Shown piece by piece: positions 7,057-15,831 of a DNA stretch of 51,693 nt (positions are counted from its first letter, which is position 1; the number at the start of each line of letters is the position of its first letter). The notes under the pieces are model-generated. The model did no database searches, was not told the DNA's origin, and saw only the letters and a program-made list of their open reading frames with translations. Source of the stretch: Polynucleobacter campilacus (GTDB lineage Bacteria > Pseudomonadota > Gammaproteobacteria > Burkholderiales > Burkholderiaceae); assembly GCF_002206625.1 (NCBI RefSeq), contig NZ_NGUP01000003.1, forward strand, positions 125,275 to 176,967. The letters are read 5' to 3'. Made by a program: the position numbers and the translations under genes.

Positions 7057-7752
7057 TTACCAAAGCCTTGGATTAGCCTTTCTCCAGGTACTTGCTAAAT
7101 AGTGATAGTCACCATTAAAGGCCATTTCTGGAGATTGATCTATAAGAGAACCAGCCTCCATATGCATAAGGCTCTTAGAAAATGGTTGAACTATGCTGTT
7201 CTCATCTCGCTTCATAATGTATTCTGGATTGAGTTCTGATACATGAGTCAAGCCTGCAGCCATGAGTATCTCAGAGAGGGCATGAAGTGTATTGCGATGG
7301 TAATAATAGACGCGCTCACCCTTATCCAAGGTGTCAAGGGCTCTTTACCTTAAATGATTCTGGGTTGCTACACCGGTCGGGCATCTATCTGTATTACAAG
7401 TTCTAGATTGAATGCACCCAATTGCAAACATAAACCCCCTAGCTGAATTACACCAATCAGCACCTATTGCGGTTACTCTAACAATATCAAATGCAGAAAT
7501 AATTTTTCCAGCAGCGCCTAATCGGACCTTTTGTCGAAGATTTGCTGCAATCAGGGTGGTATGAATTAATCGTAGGCTATCGCGCATTGGCATCCCAATA
7601 TGATCGATAAACTCAACAGGAGCTGCTCCAGTCCCACCCTCGCTGCCATCAACAACAATAAAATCTGGAACTAAGCCTGTTTCAATCATTGCCTTAAGAA
7701 TTGCAAACCAATCCTCTGGCTTCCCGACACATAACTTGATACCAACTGGCTG
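7057..7752 (-). pseudogene. FMN-binding glutamate-synthase-like protein, truncated and with an in-frame stop
   Basis: The minus-strand frame reads PVGIKLCVGKPEDWFAILKA, then PDFIVVDGSEGGTGAAPVEF, later RTCNTDRCPTGVATQN, a stop codon at 7345-7347, and then RALDTLDKGERVYYYHRNTL in the same frame. This is the C-terminal part of the GltB-type synthase domain of FMN-binding glutamate synthase-like proteins. The cluster cysteines CNTDRC are present. The stop replaces what is usually Gln in a QRAL motif, a C-to-T change. The frame also ends upstream at a TGA (7753-7755), so the N-terminal half is gone. It is not functional. Confidence 0.8.
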
Positions 7753-7885
7753 TCATGTTCTGAGATAGGTATTAGGCTTCAAGCTCTTATTTAAGGGATG
7801 GGCATCCTTTACCTATTGCAAAATACAAAGCCTCGAATATCAGAGTAATGCGTCAATATCTTAGGATTATTCTGCCCACTTAAGT

Positions 7886-7910
7886 TATTGCACAGTTCAT
7901 TACGCAACCC
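7886..7910. repeat. Short type-A-like repeat overlapping the ceramidase stop
   Basis: The 25 bp match the first 25 bp of the type-A junction (1290-1314) at 21 of 25 positions, sharing ATTGCACAGTT and ATTAC. No tRNA fragment follows. The stop codon of the ceramidase-like gene (7900-7902) lies inside the repeat. Confidence 0.4.
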
Positions 7911-8568
7911 CATTTTTAAGCTGATATTTAGAACGTGGTTTTAGACAAAGTCCATAACTACTCAAATATAAGGTTAGCCCATTAAGTAGATGCCATAACC
8001 AATGCGAACCACCAATGAAGTCACACATGGTTATATCAAGTTGTCGACTCAGTAGGGAGAATGGAAAAATGATGACCGCCAGCCATAAGAAAAGAGCTGC
8101 TGACGGATTCGAGTATTGGGTTGTCGATGTATAAACAATTAGCGCCAACCAAGCGCCTAGGTACATACCGGGGGGTAACCATGGTAGGGCAGGTTTTAAG
8201 TAACTCATTAATAATTGAGCCAAAACAATACTGACGATCAGTAGGAGAACTGATCCCAACTGAATCAATAGCGAGTTTCTTGACCACTGCTTAGGGATCA
8301 GAAATGCAAAGGCTAATAAATATAGGGCGATTGCCAAGACATCTAGTAGCCCAGTAAGGCGATTAGCAAAAGTATGAAAGCTAAAACTGCCTAGGCCAAT
8401 CAGGATCACTAAAATAGCCATCAGAGTGGAGCGGAGAGATCTTAGGCGCCACAGGAAAAATCCTGCCGCGATAAATGACAGATTGCTAATGGCATTAATG
8501 GGCTCAGCCCAAAAACTGGCATCTAAGCGCTCGCAATAGATATCTACAGAATTAAACCAAGTATTCAT
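7900..8568 (-). CDS. Ceramidase-family (CREST) integral membrane hydrolase
   Basis: The 222-residue protein has about seven hydrophobic segments and matches the alkaline ceramidase-like family. Diagnostic features are the N-terminal DIYCERLDASFWAEPINAIS, the SFSFHTFANRLTGLLDVLAI stretch (His and Asp metal ligands) and the C-terminal SHWLWHLLNGLTLYL with two further His ligands. Family members hydrolyse amide bonds of ceramide-like lipids through bound zinc; the bacterial substrate is not established. It would sit in the inner membrane. It is the only intact gene between tRNA fragments 3 and 4, and its 3' end runs into a type-A-like repeat. Confidence 0.82.
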   Translation of the reverse strand: MNTWFNSVDIYCERLDASFWAEPINAISNLSFIAAGFFLWRLRSLRSTLMAILVILIGLGSFSFHTFANRLTGLLDVLAIALYLLAFAFLIPKQWSRNSLLIQLGSVLLLIVSIVLAQLLMSYLKPALPWLPPGMYLGAWLALIVYTSTTQYSNPSAALFLWLAVIIFPFSLLSRQLDITMCDFIGGSHWLWHLLNGLTLYLSSYGLCLKPRSKYQLKNGVA

Positions 8569-8619
8569 ACAGGTATCTTAATGGGGCAATCAATGATTCT
8601 GATATGTTCTAGTCGTTAA

Positions 8620-8649
8620 CTAAACTATTGATTTAGCTCATTTTTAGGG
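8620..8649 (+). repeat. Type-B junction repeat, copy 2 (upstream of tRNA fragment 4)
   Basis: It matches 5178-5207 at 24 of 30 positions and, like that copy, directly abuts a tRNA 3'-half fragment. The shared core is CTATTGATTTA followed by TCATTTTTA. Confidence 0.55.
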
Positions 8650-8694
8650 GGTCCAAGGCTTAATTCGTAACTTCGATTCGTGCTGGGCAGGCCA
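8650..8694 (+). repeat. tRNA-Arg(UCU)-like 3'-half fragment, copy 4 (most decayed)
   Basis: It matches copy 1 at 35 of 45 positions. The last 16 bases, ending GGGCAGGCCA, are intact, but the anticodon-loop side and T-stem are degraded. It is the rightmost copy and the most diverged, as expected for the oldest junction in an accretion series. Confidence 0.65.
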
Positions 8695-8776
8695 AAACTG
8701 ATATTTAGACCCTGCATGTAATAAACATTTAATAAAAGGAAACTAAGATTCAAGATTATCTTGTTTAGGGACTTAG

Positions 8777-9217
8777 ATGGCTACATACAGTATCTACTAC
8801 GCAGGTGTATCTTTAAATACCCACCAAAAATTCACTCTAGCACAAGAAGTTACCAAGATTCATGCTGATGTCACTGGTGCTGAGGCTTATTTTGCTCAAG
8901 TCATCTTTAAAGAGCTTGATCTTCATGATTGTTTTATAGGTGGAGTTTTACTTGATCAGCCCCATATCTTTTTAAGTGGTCAGATTCGACTTGGACGTAG
9001 TGAGCAGATCAAAAAGCAATTACTTGTTGAGATTGAAATTGCGATTCAGATAACTACTAAGCTTTCTAGCCATCAAATATGGGCGTATCTCGATGAACTT
9101 ACACCATCTCTAATGATTGAGTATGGACAAATTTTGCCATCCGTGGGTAACGATAAAGCTTGGTTTTCAACCCTGCCAGATTCCATACAAAAAAAGTTAA
9201 CTCTGCTTAGTTCCTAG
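8777..9217 (+). CDS. cis-CaaD-like tautomerase superfamily protein with Ala in place of Pro-1
   Basis: The 146-residue protein follows the cis-3-chloroacrylic acid dehalogenase-like branch of the tautomerase superfamily (two fused beta-alpha-beta units). Numbering the mature protein without Met, His-28 (KIHADVTGA), Arg-70 and Arg-73 (QIRLGRS), Tyr-103 (WAYLDEL) and Glu-114 (MIEYGQ) all fall exactly on the family's catalytic positions. The N-terminal residue that should be Pro-1 is Ala (ATG GCT). Pro-1 is the catalytic base or nucleophile in characterised members, so activity may be lost or altered. It stands alone after tRNA fragment 4, and its 3' end overlaps a minus-strand remnant by 11 bp. 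Confidence 0.82.
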   Translation: MATYSIYYAGVSLNTHQKFTLAQEVTKIHADVTGAEAYFAQVIFKELDLHDCFIGGVLLDQPHIFLSGQIRLGRSEQIKKQLLVEIEIAIQITTKLSSHQIWAYLDELTPSLMIEYGQILPSVGNDKAWFSTLPDSIQKKLTLLSS

Positions 9218-9353
9218 TCTTATAAGAAAAAAGCTCAACTAGTGGAAATTGGAACATTGCTAACCAATTACGTTGCACAAACATCTGTTCTTTAAAGTAA
9301 GTAGCCGGTGTTGGCGGCGTGAGCTTTAGATTAGCTTCTGAATCACCCATCAT
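9207..9353 (-). pseudogene. Unidentified C-terminal coding remnant downstream of trpB
   Basis: On the minus strand after trpB, one frame is open from inside the trpB end to a TAA at 9207-9209. From the first ATG it encodes 48 residues, including DSEANLKLTPPTPATYFKEQ and FVQRNWLAMFQFPLVELF, whose composition looks like real protein. An ATG right after trpB in another frame (ATGTCAAAAATC) stops after six codons. The arrangement suggests the tail of a gene that once followed trpB, cut by deletion or frameshift where the accessory region joined. I do not recognise the family. Confidence 0.35.
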
Positions 9354-9394
9354 ATTGCGCGGAACTAAGCCATGATTTTTGACATAAGAGTTGC

Positions 9395-10588
9395 TTAACC
9401 TTCGGAGCCGGTTGCTTGCGCAACGGTATGCATATCTTTATCACCGCGGCCAGAGAGGTTTACCAGAATAGTCTTTTCTTTTGGTAAAGTCTTGGCCAGC
9501 TTGCAGGCATAAGCAATCGCATGAGCTGACTCTAGCGCAGGAATAATGCCTTCAATTTGGCAGCAATCATGGAAGGCCTTGAGTGCTTCTTCATCAGTAA
9601 TGGCAACATAGTCAGCGCGACCAGAATCTTTTAACCAAGCATGCTCGGGACCAACACCGGGATAGTCCATTCCAGCTGAGACAGAATGCGTTTCAGAAAT
9701 CTGGCCGTTCTCATCTTGCAATAAGTAAGTGCGATTGCCATGCAATACGCCGGGCTTACCAACACACAGTGCAGCCGAATGCAAACCGCTACCAAGTCCA
9801 TGTCCTGCAGCTTCTACACCAACTAACTTTACTTCTGGGAAATCAATGTAAGGATAAAAAATACCCATGGCATTTGAGCCCCCGCCAACGCAAGCTAAAA
9901 CGTAGTCTGGCTGTCGCCCAGTCATCTCAGGCATTTGTACTTTGCACTCTTCACCAATTACACTCTGAAAGTCTCTGACCATCATAGGATAAGGGTGCGG
10001 CCCTGCTACGGTGCCAATGATGTAGAAAGTGTTCTCTACATTAGTAACCCAATCGCGCATCGCTTCATTGAGTGCATCTTTTAATGTTTTCGTTCCTGAT
10101 TCCACAGGAACTACTTTGGCGCCAAGTAATTTCATGCGGTAGACGTTTTGTGCCTGACGAGCTACATCCACAGAGCCTTGATATACCGTACAGTCCAGAC
10201 CAAAGCGTGCACAAATGGTTGCAGTAGCAACACCGTGCTGCCCTGCGCCTGTCTCGGCAATAATGCGTGGCTTACCCATGCGCTTAGCCAGCATCGCTTG
10301 ACCAATCACATTGTTGATCTTATGTGCACCCGTATGGTTTAAGTCTTCGCGCTTGAGATAGATTTGCGCTCCACCCAGCATTTCACTCCAACGTTTAGCG
10401 TGATAAACCGGTGATGGTCTACCTACAAAGTGTTTAAGTTCGTAATGGAACTCTTCAATGAACTCTGGATCGTTTTGATATTTAGCGTAGGCTTCTTTGA
10501 GCTCATCCAATGCAAACATCAATGTCTCAGAAACAAACACGCCGCCGTAAGGACCAAAGTGTCCTCGTGCATCTGGCTTGTCGTACAT
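9395..10588 (-). CDS. trpB: Tryptophan synthase beta chain
   Basis: TrpB condenses indole and L-serine to tryptophan using PLP and normally works as an alpha2-beta2 complex with TrpA. The 397-residue length is standard. The PLP lysine is in [10 protein letters not shown], the phosphate loop is [10 protein letters not shown], and [11 protein letters not shown] and [10 protein letters not shown] are further family motifs. The C-terminus has the conserved LSGRGDKDM. It lies 30 bp downstream of trpF. trpA, normally just downstream or one gene away in related genomes, is absent from this window. Confidence 0.97.
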   Translation of the reverse strand: MYDKPDARGHFGPYGGVFVSETLMFALDELKEAYAKYQNDPEFIEEFHYELKHFVGRPSPVYHAKRWSEMLGGAQIYLKREDLNHTGAHKINNVIGQAMLAKRMGKPRIIAETGAGQHGVATATICARFGLDCTVYQGSVDVARQAQNVYRMKLLGAKVVPVESGTKTLKDALNEAMRDWVTNVENTFYIIGTVAGPHPYPMMVRDFQSVIGEECKVQMPEMTGRQPDYVLACVGGGSNAMGIFYPYIDFPEVKLVGVEAAGHGLGSGLHSAALCVGKPGVLHGNRTYLLQDENGQISETHSVSAGMDYPGVGPEHAWLKDSGRADYVAITDEEALKAFHDCCQIEGIIPALESAHAIAYACKLAKTLPKEKTILVNLSGRGDKDMHTVAQATGSEG

Positions 10589-10618
10589 AGCTACCTCTTT
10601 TGATTTATCTACAGCAAA

Positions 10619-11296
10619 TTATTGGGATGATGATTTCTCATCTGCCGCGCGCACTGCTTTTACAAATTCAGCCATGAGCGCAGGATCTTTAACACCCCTG
10701 CTGCTTTCAACGCCACTAGAGACGTCAACCGCGCAAGGATGCAGGCGAGCAATCGCCTCGCCCACGTTGTGCGTGTTCAATCCACCACTCAAAACGACCC
10801 GAGGCGCGTTTTCGCTTACCCATGTCTGTGGAATTCCTTGCCAATCAAAAGGAACGCCTCCGCCACCATAACCCTCGACGAGGGCATCCAGCAGAAAAGC
10901 GTTTGCTTGCCTATATTGTAGGGAAAATTCGCTAAACGCGAAGTCTTGGCCCACACGGGCCGCTTTTATCCAAGGCTGGCCATCTGAAAGCTGGATACAG
11001 CGTTCTGGGGTCTCATCCCCATGAAACTGCCATACAGTGATTGGGGCGCTTGCCTTAATTGCGGCAAATTCCGCATCCGTGGCATTTACGACTAATCCTA
11101 CGGAATCTACCCCTGCTGGGAGCCTGGAAATAAGCTGAGCGGCCACATTTGGGCTTACTGCACGCACACTTGGGGGGTAAAAGACAAAGCCGACCGCATC
11201 AACCCCGGCAGCAACAGCCGCGTCAACACCTTCAGAGGTCTTTAAACCGCAAATTTTGACTCGGGTTCGCCCAGAAGAGAATGTCAATAAGCCCAT
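10619..11296 (-). CDS. trpF: Phosphoribosylanthranilate isomerase
   Basis: TrpF isomerises N-(5-phosphoribosyl)anthranilate to the carboxyphenylamino-deoxyribulose phosphate, the third step of tryptophan synthesis. The TIM-barrel protein shows the catalytic Cys in RVKICGLKT, the catalytic Asp in FLLDALVEG and the phosphate-binding VVLSGGLNTHNVGEA and VDVSSGVE. A longer frame opens at 11359, but I chose the ATG at 11296: the motif-bearing part starts ten residues later, and this avoids overlap with truA, which ends at 11314. It gives 225 residues. It sits between truA and trpB in a conserved order. Confidence 0.95.
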   Translation of the reverse strand: MGLLTFSSGRTRVKICGLKTSEGVDAAVAAGVDAVGFVFYPPSVRAVSPNVAAQLISRLPAGVDSVGLVVNATDAEFAAIKASAPITVWQFHGDETPERCIQLSDGQPWIKAARVGQDFAFSEFSLQYRQANAFLLDALVEGYGGGGVPFDWQGIPQTWVSENAPRVVLSGGLNTHNVGEAIARLHPCAVDVSSGVESSRGVKDPALMAEFVKAVRAADEKSSSQ

Positions 11297-11313
11297 AAAT
11301 GAATGATAAGGCC

Positions 11314-12141
11314 TCAGAGCTTTGTGATTTGGGAGGGCAGCCAGGAGTTTTGAAGCCATGGGGCTGGAATACCAAATTCATCTGGGTAAGCAATTTTGGC
11401 CAAGTAGAGGCCATCAGGCATAAAAGTGGGCGCCGCAATTCGCCTATCTTTGGCAGCCAAAACTGCAGTCATCCATTCTGGTTTTTGCCTGCCCTGCCCA
11501 ATTTGCAGAAAGCATCCCACTAAATTGCGCACCATATGATGCAAGAAAGCATTACCGCAAATCCGAAAATACAACCATGGCCCATCAGAAACAATGTCTA
11601 TGGCATAGATTGTTTTAACCGGTGTCTTACTCTGACACTCTGATGATCTAAAAGAGCTGAAGTCATGTTCGCCAATTAAGCACTCAGCAGAATTCTTCAT
11701 TGCAGCAACATCAAGCTGCTGATGAGGGGGTAACATTAAATAGCCTGCACGGGAATGCACCATTGGTATCCGACATGGTCCAATATGCATGGCATAAACA
11801 TAAGTACGCTCAAATGCGGAGAATCGAGCGCTGAAAGTATCGGGAACGGGTTTGGCCCAATTGACAACAATCGATGGGGGCAAAAATGAATTTACTCCTC
11901 GAACCCATGAGAAATCCTCGCGCTGAACATTGGTATCAAAGTGAATGACCTGCCCTAGTGCATGGACACCAGTATCTGTTCTACCTGCAGCAATCGTTTT
12001 AATCGGACCGTCTTTACAAGAATCTCCAACAAAAGCTGAAATTGCTTTTTCCAGCCCATCTTGTACTGAATTTTGATTTACTTGTGTTTGCCAGCCAGAA
12101 TATAGACTACCATCGTATTGAAGACCCAAGGCTATCCGCAT
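11314..12141 (-). CDS. truA: tRNA pseudouridine(38-40) synthase TruA
   Basis: TruA converts uridines 38-40 of the anticodon arm to pseudouridine. The start [18 protein letters not shown] is typical, the catalytic Asp lies in [14 protein letters not shown] at about residue 60, and [18 protein letters not shown] is the conserved C-terminal motif. It is 275 residues long, normal for the family. It lies 18 bp from both fimV and trpF in the same direction. Confidence 0.96.
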   Translation of the reverse strand: MRIALGLQYDGSLYSGWQTQVNQNSVQDGLEKAISAFVGDSCKDGPIKTIAAGRTDTGVHALGQVIHFDTNVQREDFSWVRGVNSFLPPSIVVNWAKPVPDTFSARFSAFERTYVYAMHIGPCRIPMVHSRAGYLMLPPHQQLDVAAMKNSAECLIGEHDFSSFRSSECQSKTPVKTIYAIDIVSDGPWLYFRICGNAFLHHMVRNLVGCFLQIGQGRQKPEWMTAVLAAKDRRIAAPTFMPDGLYLAKIAYPDEFGIPAPWLQNSWLPSQITKL

Positions 12142-12159
12142 CGAGATACCCTCATCATG

Positions 12160-13542
12160 CTAGACATTGCGGTTTAATAGCTCCGCTAGTAGACCCTGAG
12201 CCTCTACCGTGATGGTAGGGTCTACTGAATTACTAGCTTGCAAGACCTCATCCAAAGATTTTTTGGCGGCAGAGAAATCTTCGATCGTGATGTAAGCCCG
12301 AGCCAGATTTAATTTAACACGAAGGGTATCTGCCAAAGGATTTGAAATAGCGGAAGGATCTACTTGAGAGACTACTGCCGGCTTAGCAAGATCCAAATCA
12401 ATGCCGGCAAAAAGCGCTTTGGTGCGCTCAGGCACTTCAAAATTAGTACTAGTCGACTTATCTGACGCATACTCCTCATGATTGTCTGACTCAATAAAGT
12501 TTGTAGGTTCTGAGCGGCGGGCATTGCGAGCAAAACCCCATAGCAATAAACCAGTCAAAGCAATAAGGCCAATAGCCAATATAGCTGGGCCAAATCCACC
12601 TAATCCAAAATTATTCTCAAACGCTTTTTTCTCCTTTGATTTATCTAAGAGACGCTTCAGATCTGCAATATTATTTTCTAGCTCAGCAACACGCGATTTA
12701 GCAAACTCCAATTGTTTTTCCTGAGCAACTAACTCTTCTGTATAGCGGCGTTCTTGTTCATCGCTATCGGCGCTAGAGCCAATCTTGAGTCGATCTTTTG
12801 GCGTAATCTCTTTAGCCTTAGAATTGCTAGACTTAGATTGGCCTTGCAATTGATTAGCATCCCGCTCTGCACGCCACTCTGCATTAGCCTCAGCCACGAA
12901 CTGAGTCGCCTCAACTGGGTTGATTGAACGTAACAGCGCTTGACTTGGTTTATTTAATTCTGCGCCAACAATCAACTTATTAATGCTGCCACTAGCAAAT
13001 GCATCTGGATTTGCTTTAAATAATGCCAACATAGTTTGGTCCAAAGTAGCACCATCCAAACGTGGCGCCAAAATAGTGGCAACTAGAGAGAGGCTTTGAC
13101 CAGACTTGACGACTATCTTCTGAGCATCACCCAGAAGTAAGGTATATATTTTAGTCAAACTTCCACTAGACCAATTGAGGTTCACCAAGACATCTAAGAA
13201 AGGGTTATCTGTAATTGGTACAGAATTCACCGATTCTACTAGGATCATCAACTGATCTTGGCGATTGCGATACACCATTGCCTGCGGGTTGAGCTCTAAA
13301 ATATTTTGAGGAATGCCAAGGCGCTCATATACAGACTTACCAGGTAAAACAACAGTCAGACTAGATAAGGCTGTCTGCTCATTTTGGCTAAACCGAATTG
13401 GGATCTCAACTCGAAGAGGCTCACCAGATTGCGATAATAATTGTGGCAATCCTAAATTGATTGCTCCAGCCGCAGAGGACCAGCCTATAAACAAAAAGTA
13501 AAATACTTTTAGTAGGTTTGATTTACTGAGACATGGCATCAT
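12160..13542 (-). CDS. fimV: FimV-like pole/type IV pilus assembly protein (short form)
   Basis: FimV proteins link cell-pole organisation and type IV pilus function. The start at 13542 (MMPCLSKSN) gives a signal sequence ending SSAAGA and mature INLGLPQLLSQSGEPLRVEI, the typical FimV N-terminal domain. A LysM-like FimV segment follows (IVVKSGQSLSLVATILAPR). A coiled coil of about 45 residues (RYTEELVAQEKQLEFAK region) leads to one membrane segment (FGPAILAIGLIALTGLLLWG). The cytoplasmic tail ends in a TPR-like FimV_C motif (VKLNLARAYITIEDF). An alternative start at 13632 would overlap asd and lacks support. Its length of 460 residues is short for FimV. Confidence 0.85.
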   Translation of the reverse strand: MMPCLSKSNLLKVFYFLFIGWSSAAGAINLGLPQLLSQSGEPLRVEIPIRFSQNEQTALSSLTVVLPGKSVYERLGIPQNILELNPQAMVYRNRQDQLMILVESVNSVPITDNPFLDVLVNLNWSSGSLTKIYTLLLGDAQKIVVKSGQSLSLVATILAPRLDGATLDQTMLALFKANPDAFASGSINKLIVGAELNKPSQALLRSINPVEATQFVAEANAEWRAERDANQLQGQSKSSNSKAKEITPKDRLKIGSSADSDEQERRYTEELVAQEKQLEFAKSRVAELENNIADLKRLLDKSKEKKAFENNFGLGGFGPAILAIGLIALTGLLLWGFARNARRSEPTNFIESDNHEEYASDKSTSTNFEVPERTKALFAGIDLDLAKPAVVSQVDPSAISNPLADTLRVKLNLARAYITIEDFSAAKKSLDEVLQASNSVDPTITVEAQGLLAELLNRNV

Positions 13543-13549
13543 TTTGATG

Positions 13550-14707
13550 TTACTCTTCAAGCAAAATTCTGAGCATACGGCGTAATGGTTCAGCTGCGCC
13601 CCACAACAGTTGATCGCCGACAGTAAATGCACCTAAATAGTCTGGGCCCATCGCCAATTTATGCAGACGGCCGATTGGTACAGTCATAGTGCCGCTCACT
13701 GCCGCTGGTGATAATTCACGTTCAGTGGTTTCACGATCATTCGGAATAACTTTAACCCACTGGTTATCGTTCGCCAAAAGAGCTTCAATTTCCTTCAGTG
13801 GAATATCTTTCTTCAACTTCACTGTTAACCCTTGTGAGTGGCAACGCATGGCGCCAACGCGCACACAAATACCATCGATAGGAATGCTGCCTGGAGTGCG
13901 AAAGGCAGGACGCCCAAGAATCTTATTGAACTCAGAACCGCCCTTCCACTCTTCTTTTGTTTGACCATTCTCTACTGGTACATCGATCCATGGAATCACG
14001 CTACCGGCTAAGGCAGTATTGCGGAAATTTTCCTTCGGAAAATTTGGCGAACGTAGTGTCTCGGTGACCTTGCGATCAATATCCAAAATTGAAGATGAAG
14101 GATTGGCTAATTCAGTAGCGACGCTGTCACGCAAAGCGCCCATTTGTAGAAGCAATTCGCGCATATTCTGCGCTCCAGCACCAGATGCCGCTTGATAAGT
14201 CATAGCACTGATCCACTCGACCATATCAGCCTTCACCAAACCACCCATTGCCATCATCATCAAGCTTACAGTGCAATTAGCGCCAATCCAGTTCTTGCCT
14301 CCAGCGGCCAATGCCTTATCAATCACGGAGCGGTTTAAGGGATCTAGGACCAATACAGCATCCTCTTTCATGCGCAGTGCGCTAGCTGCATCAATCCAGT
14401 GGCCATTCCAACCCGCAGCACGCAGCTTTGGGAAAATATCGTTGGTATAGTCGCCACCCTGGCAAGTAAGGATGATGTCGCAGCGTGACAAGGCCTTGAT
14501 GTCATTCGCATCTTGTAAAGCGCTTTCGCTTTTGGTGACTTTTTTACCATTCATCAATGGCACTTCACCGCCTGCTTGGCTGGTACTAAAAAATACTGGC
14601 TCAATCAAGTCAAAATCTTTTTCAGCCAACATTCTATCTATGAGAACACTGCCGACCATGCCGCGCCAGCCAACTAAACCAACCAATGGTGTTTTTGTAT
14701 TTGCCAT
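13550..14707 (-). CDS. asd: Aspartate-semialdehyde dehydrogenase
   Basis: Asd reduces aspartyl-4-phosphate to aspartate semialdehyde with NADPH, feeding lysine, diaminopimelate, methionine and threonine. The 385-residue protein is the proteobacterial E. coli-type form. It shows the NADP loop [14 protein letters not shown], the catalytic Cys in [19 protein letters not shown], and the substrate/His region [19 protein letters not shown]. The stop lies seven bases before the fimV start, and leuB is 32 bp upstream. The leu-asd-fimV linkage is shared with many Burkholderiales and Pseudomonas. Confidence 0.97.
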   Translation of the reverse strand: MANTKTPLVGLVGWRGMVGSVLIDRMLAEKDFDLIEPVFFSTSQAGGEVPLMNGKKVTKSESALQDANDIKALSRCDIILTCQGGDYTNDIFPKLRAAGWNGHWIDAASALRMKEDAVLVLDPLNRSVIDKALAAGGKNWIGANCTVSLMMMAMGGLVKADMVEWISAMTYQAASGAGAQNMRELLLQMGALRDSVATELANPSSSILDIDRKVTETLRSPNFPKENFRNTALAGSVIPWIDVPVENGQTKEEWKGGSEFNKILGRPAFRTPGSIPIDGICVRVGAMRCHSQGLTVKLKKDIPLKEIEALLANDNQWVKVIPNDRETTERELSPAAVSGTMTVPIGRLHKLAMGPDYLGAFTVGDQLLWGAAEPLRRMLRILLEE

Positions 14708-14739
14708 GATGAACTATTTAATCAATTTTCAATTTCGTT

Positions 14740-15810
14740 TTATGAAAGTGCTGCGACTACTGCATCACCCATTTGTACAGTGGATACCTTTTGGGTGCCC
14801 GCGGTATAAATATCGGCAGTACGCAAACCTTGCGCTAATACTTTTTGCACTGCCTTTTCAATTCGATCAGCTTGGGCGGGCATTCCCAAGGAATAACGTA
14901 GCATCATTGCTGCCGACAGAATGGTCGCCAAAGGATTAGCAATGCCTTTACCGGCAATATCCGGCGCTGAACCATGACTTGGTTCATATAGGCCTTTGTT
15001 GTTCTTATCTAAAGATGCGGACGGCAACATACCAATTGAGCCAGTCAGCATTGCAGCCTCATCAGACAGAATGTCGCCAAACAGATTACCTGTCACCACT
15101 ACATCAAATGCCTTAGGAGCCTTTACTAGCTGCATTGCCGCGTTATCCACATACATGTGGGATAACTCTACGTCTGGATACTCTTGGGAGACCCGAATCA
15201 TGACCTCACGCCAAAGCTGTGATGTTTCTAAAACATTTGCCTTATCAACGCTGCAGACTTTTTTGCTACGCTTGCGCGCCGCTTCAAAGGCAACGTGAGC
15301 AATGCGCTCCACTTCTGGCTCGCTGTAGTGCATGGTGTCAAAACCTTCACGTGCGCCCTTAAATAATGGCAACTCTGAAGTACGAATACCACGGGGTTGA
15401 CCAAAATAGATATCGCCATTCAGTTCACGCACGATCAAAATATCGAGTCCACCAATAATTTCCGGCTTTAGACTAGAGGCAGACGTCAGCTCTGCATAGC
15501 AAATCGCTGGCCTGAAATTAGCAAATAACTCTAAGTGTTTGCGTAAGCCTAGGATGGCCTGCTCTGGACGCAGTTCGCGAGCAAGCGTGTCATATTTCCA
15601 ATCCCCCACCGCACCAAACAAAATAGCATCTGCTTTTTTAGCTAACTCAAGAGTTGCTGGCGGCAATGGATGGCCTGCCACATCATAAGCAGCGCCACCT
15701 ACGGGAGCCTCTTCCAGATCAAAGTTTGGGCCGAGTGCTTTAAGTACTCGAACGGCTTGAGCAACGATTTCCGGGCCGATACCATCGCCCGGTAGAACTG
15801 CAATTTTCAT
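14740..15810 (-). CDS. leuB: 3-Isopropylmalate dehydrogenase
   Basis: LeuB oxidises and decarboxylates 3-isopropylmalate in leucine synthesis, using NAD. The 356-residue protein has [16 protein letters not shown] at the N-terminus, the substrate arginines in [14 protein letters not shown], the catalytic [13 protein letters not shown] and the metal-binding and NAD segment [15 protein letters not shown], then [17 protein letters not shown]. It is 21 bp from leuD and belongs to the leuC-leuD-leuB run. Confidence 0.97.
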   Translation of the reverse strand: MKIAVLPGDGIGPEIVAQAVRVLKALGPNFDLEEAPVGGAAYDVAGHPLPPATLELAKKADAILFGAVGDWKYDTLARELRPEQAILGLRKHLELFANFRPAICYAELTSASSLKPEIIGGLDILIVRELNGDIYFGQPRGIRTSELPLFKGAREGFDTMHYSEPEVERIAHVAFEAARKRSKKVCSVDKANVLETSQLWREVMIRVSQEYPDVELSHMYVDNAAMQLVKAPKAFDVVVTGNLFGDILSDEAAMLTGSIGMLPSASLDKNNKGLYEPSHGSAPDIAGKGIANPLATILSAAMMLRYSLGMPAQADRIEKAVQKVLAQGLRTADIYTAGTQKVSTVQMGDAVVAALS

Positions 15811-15831
15811 GAAAGGCCTTTAAATCTTAAA

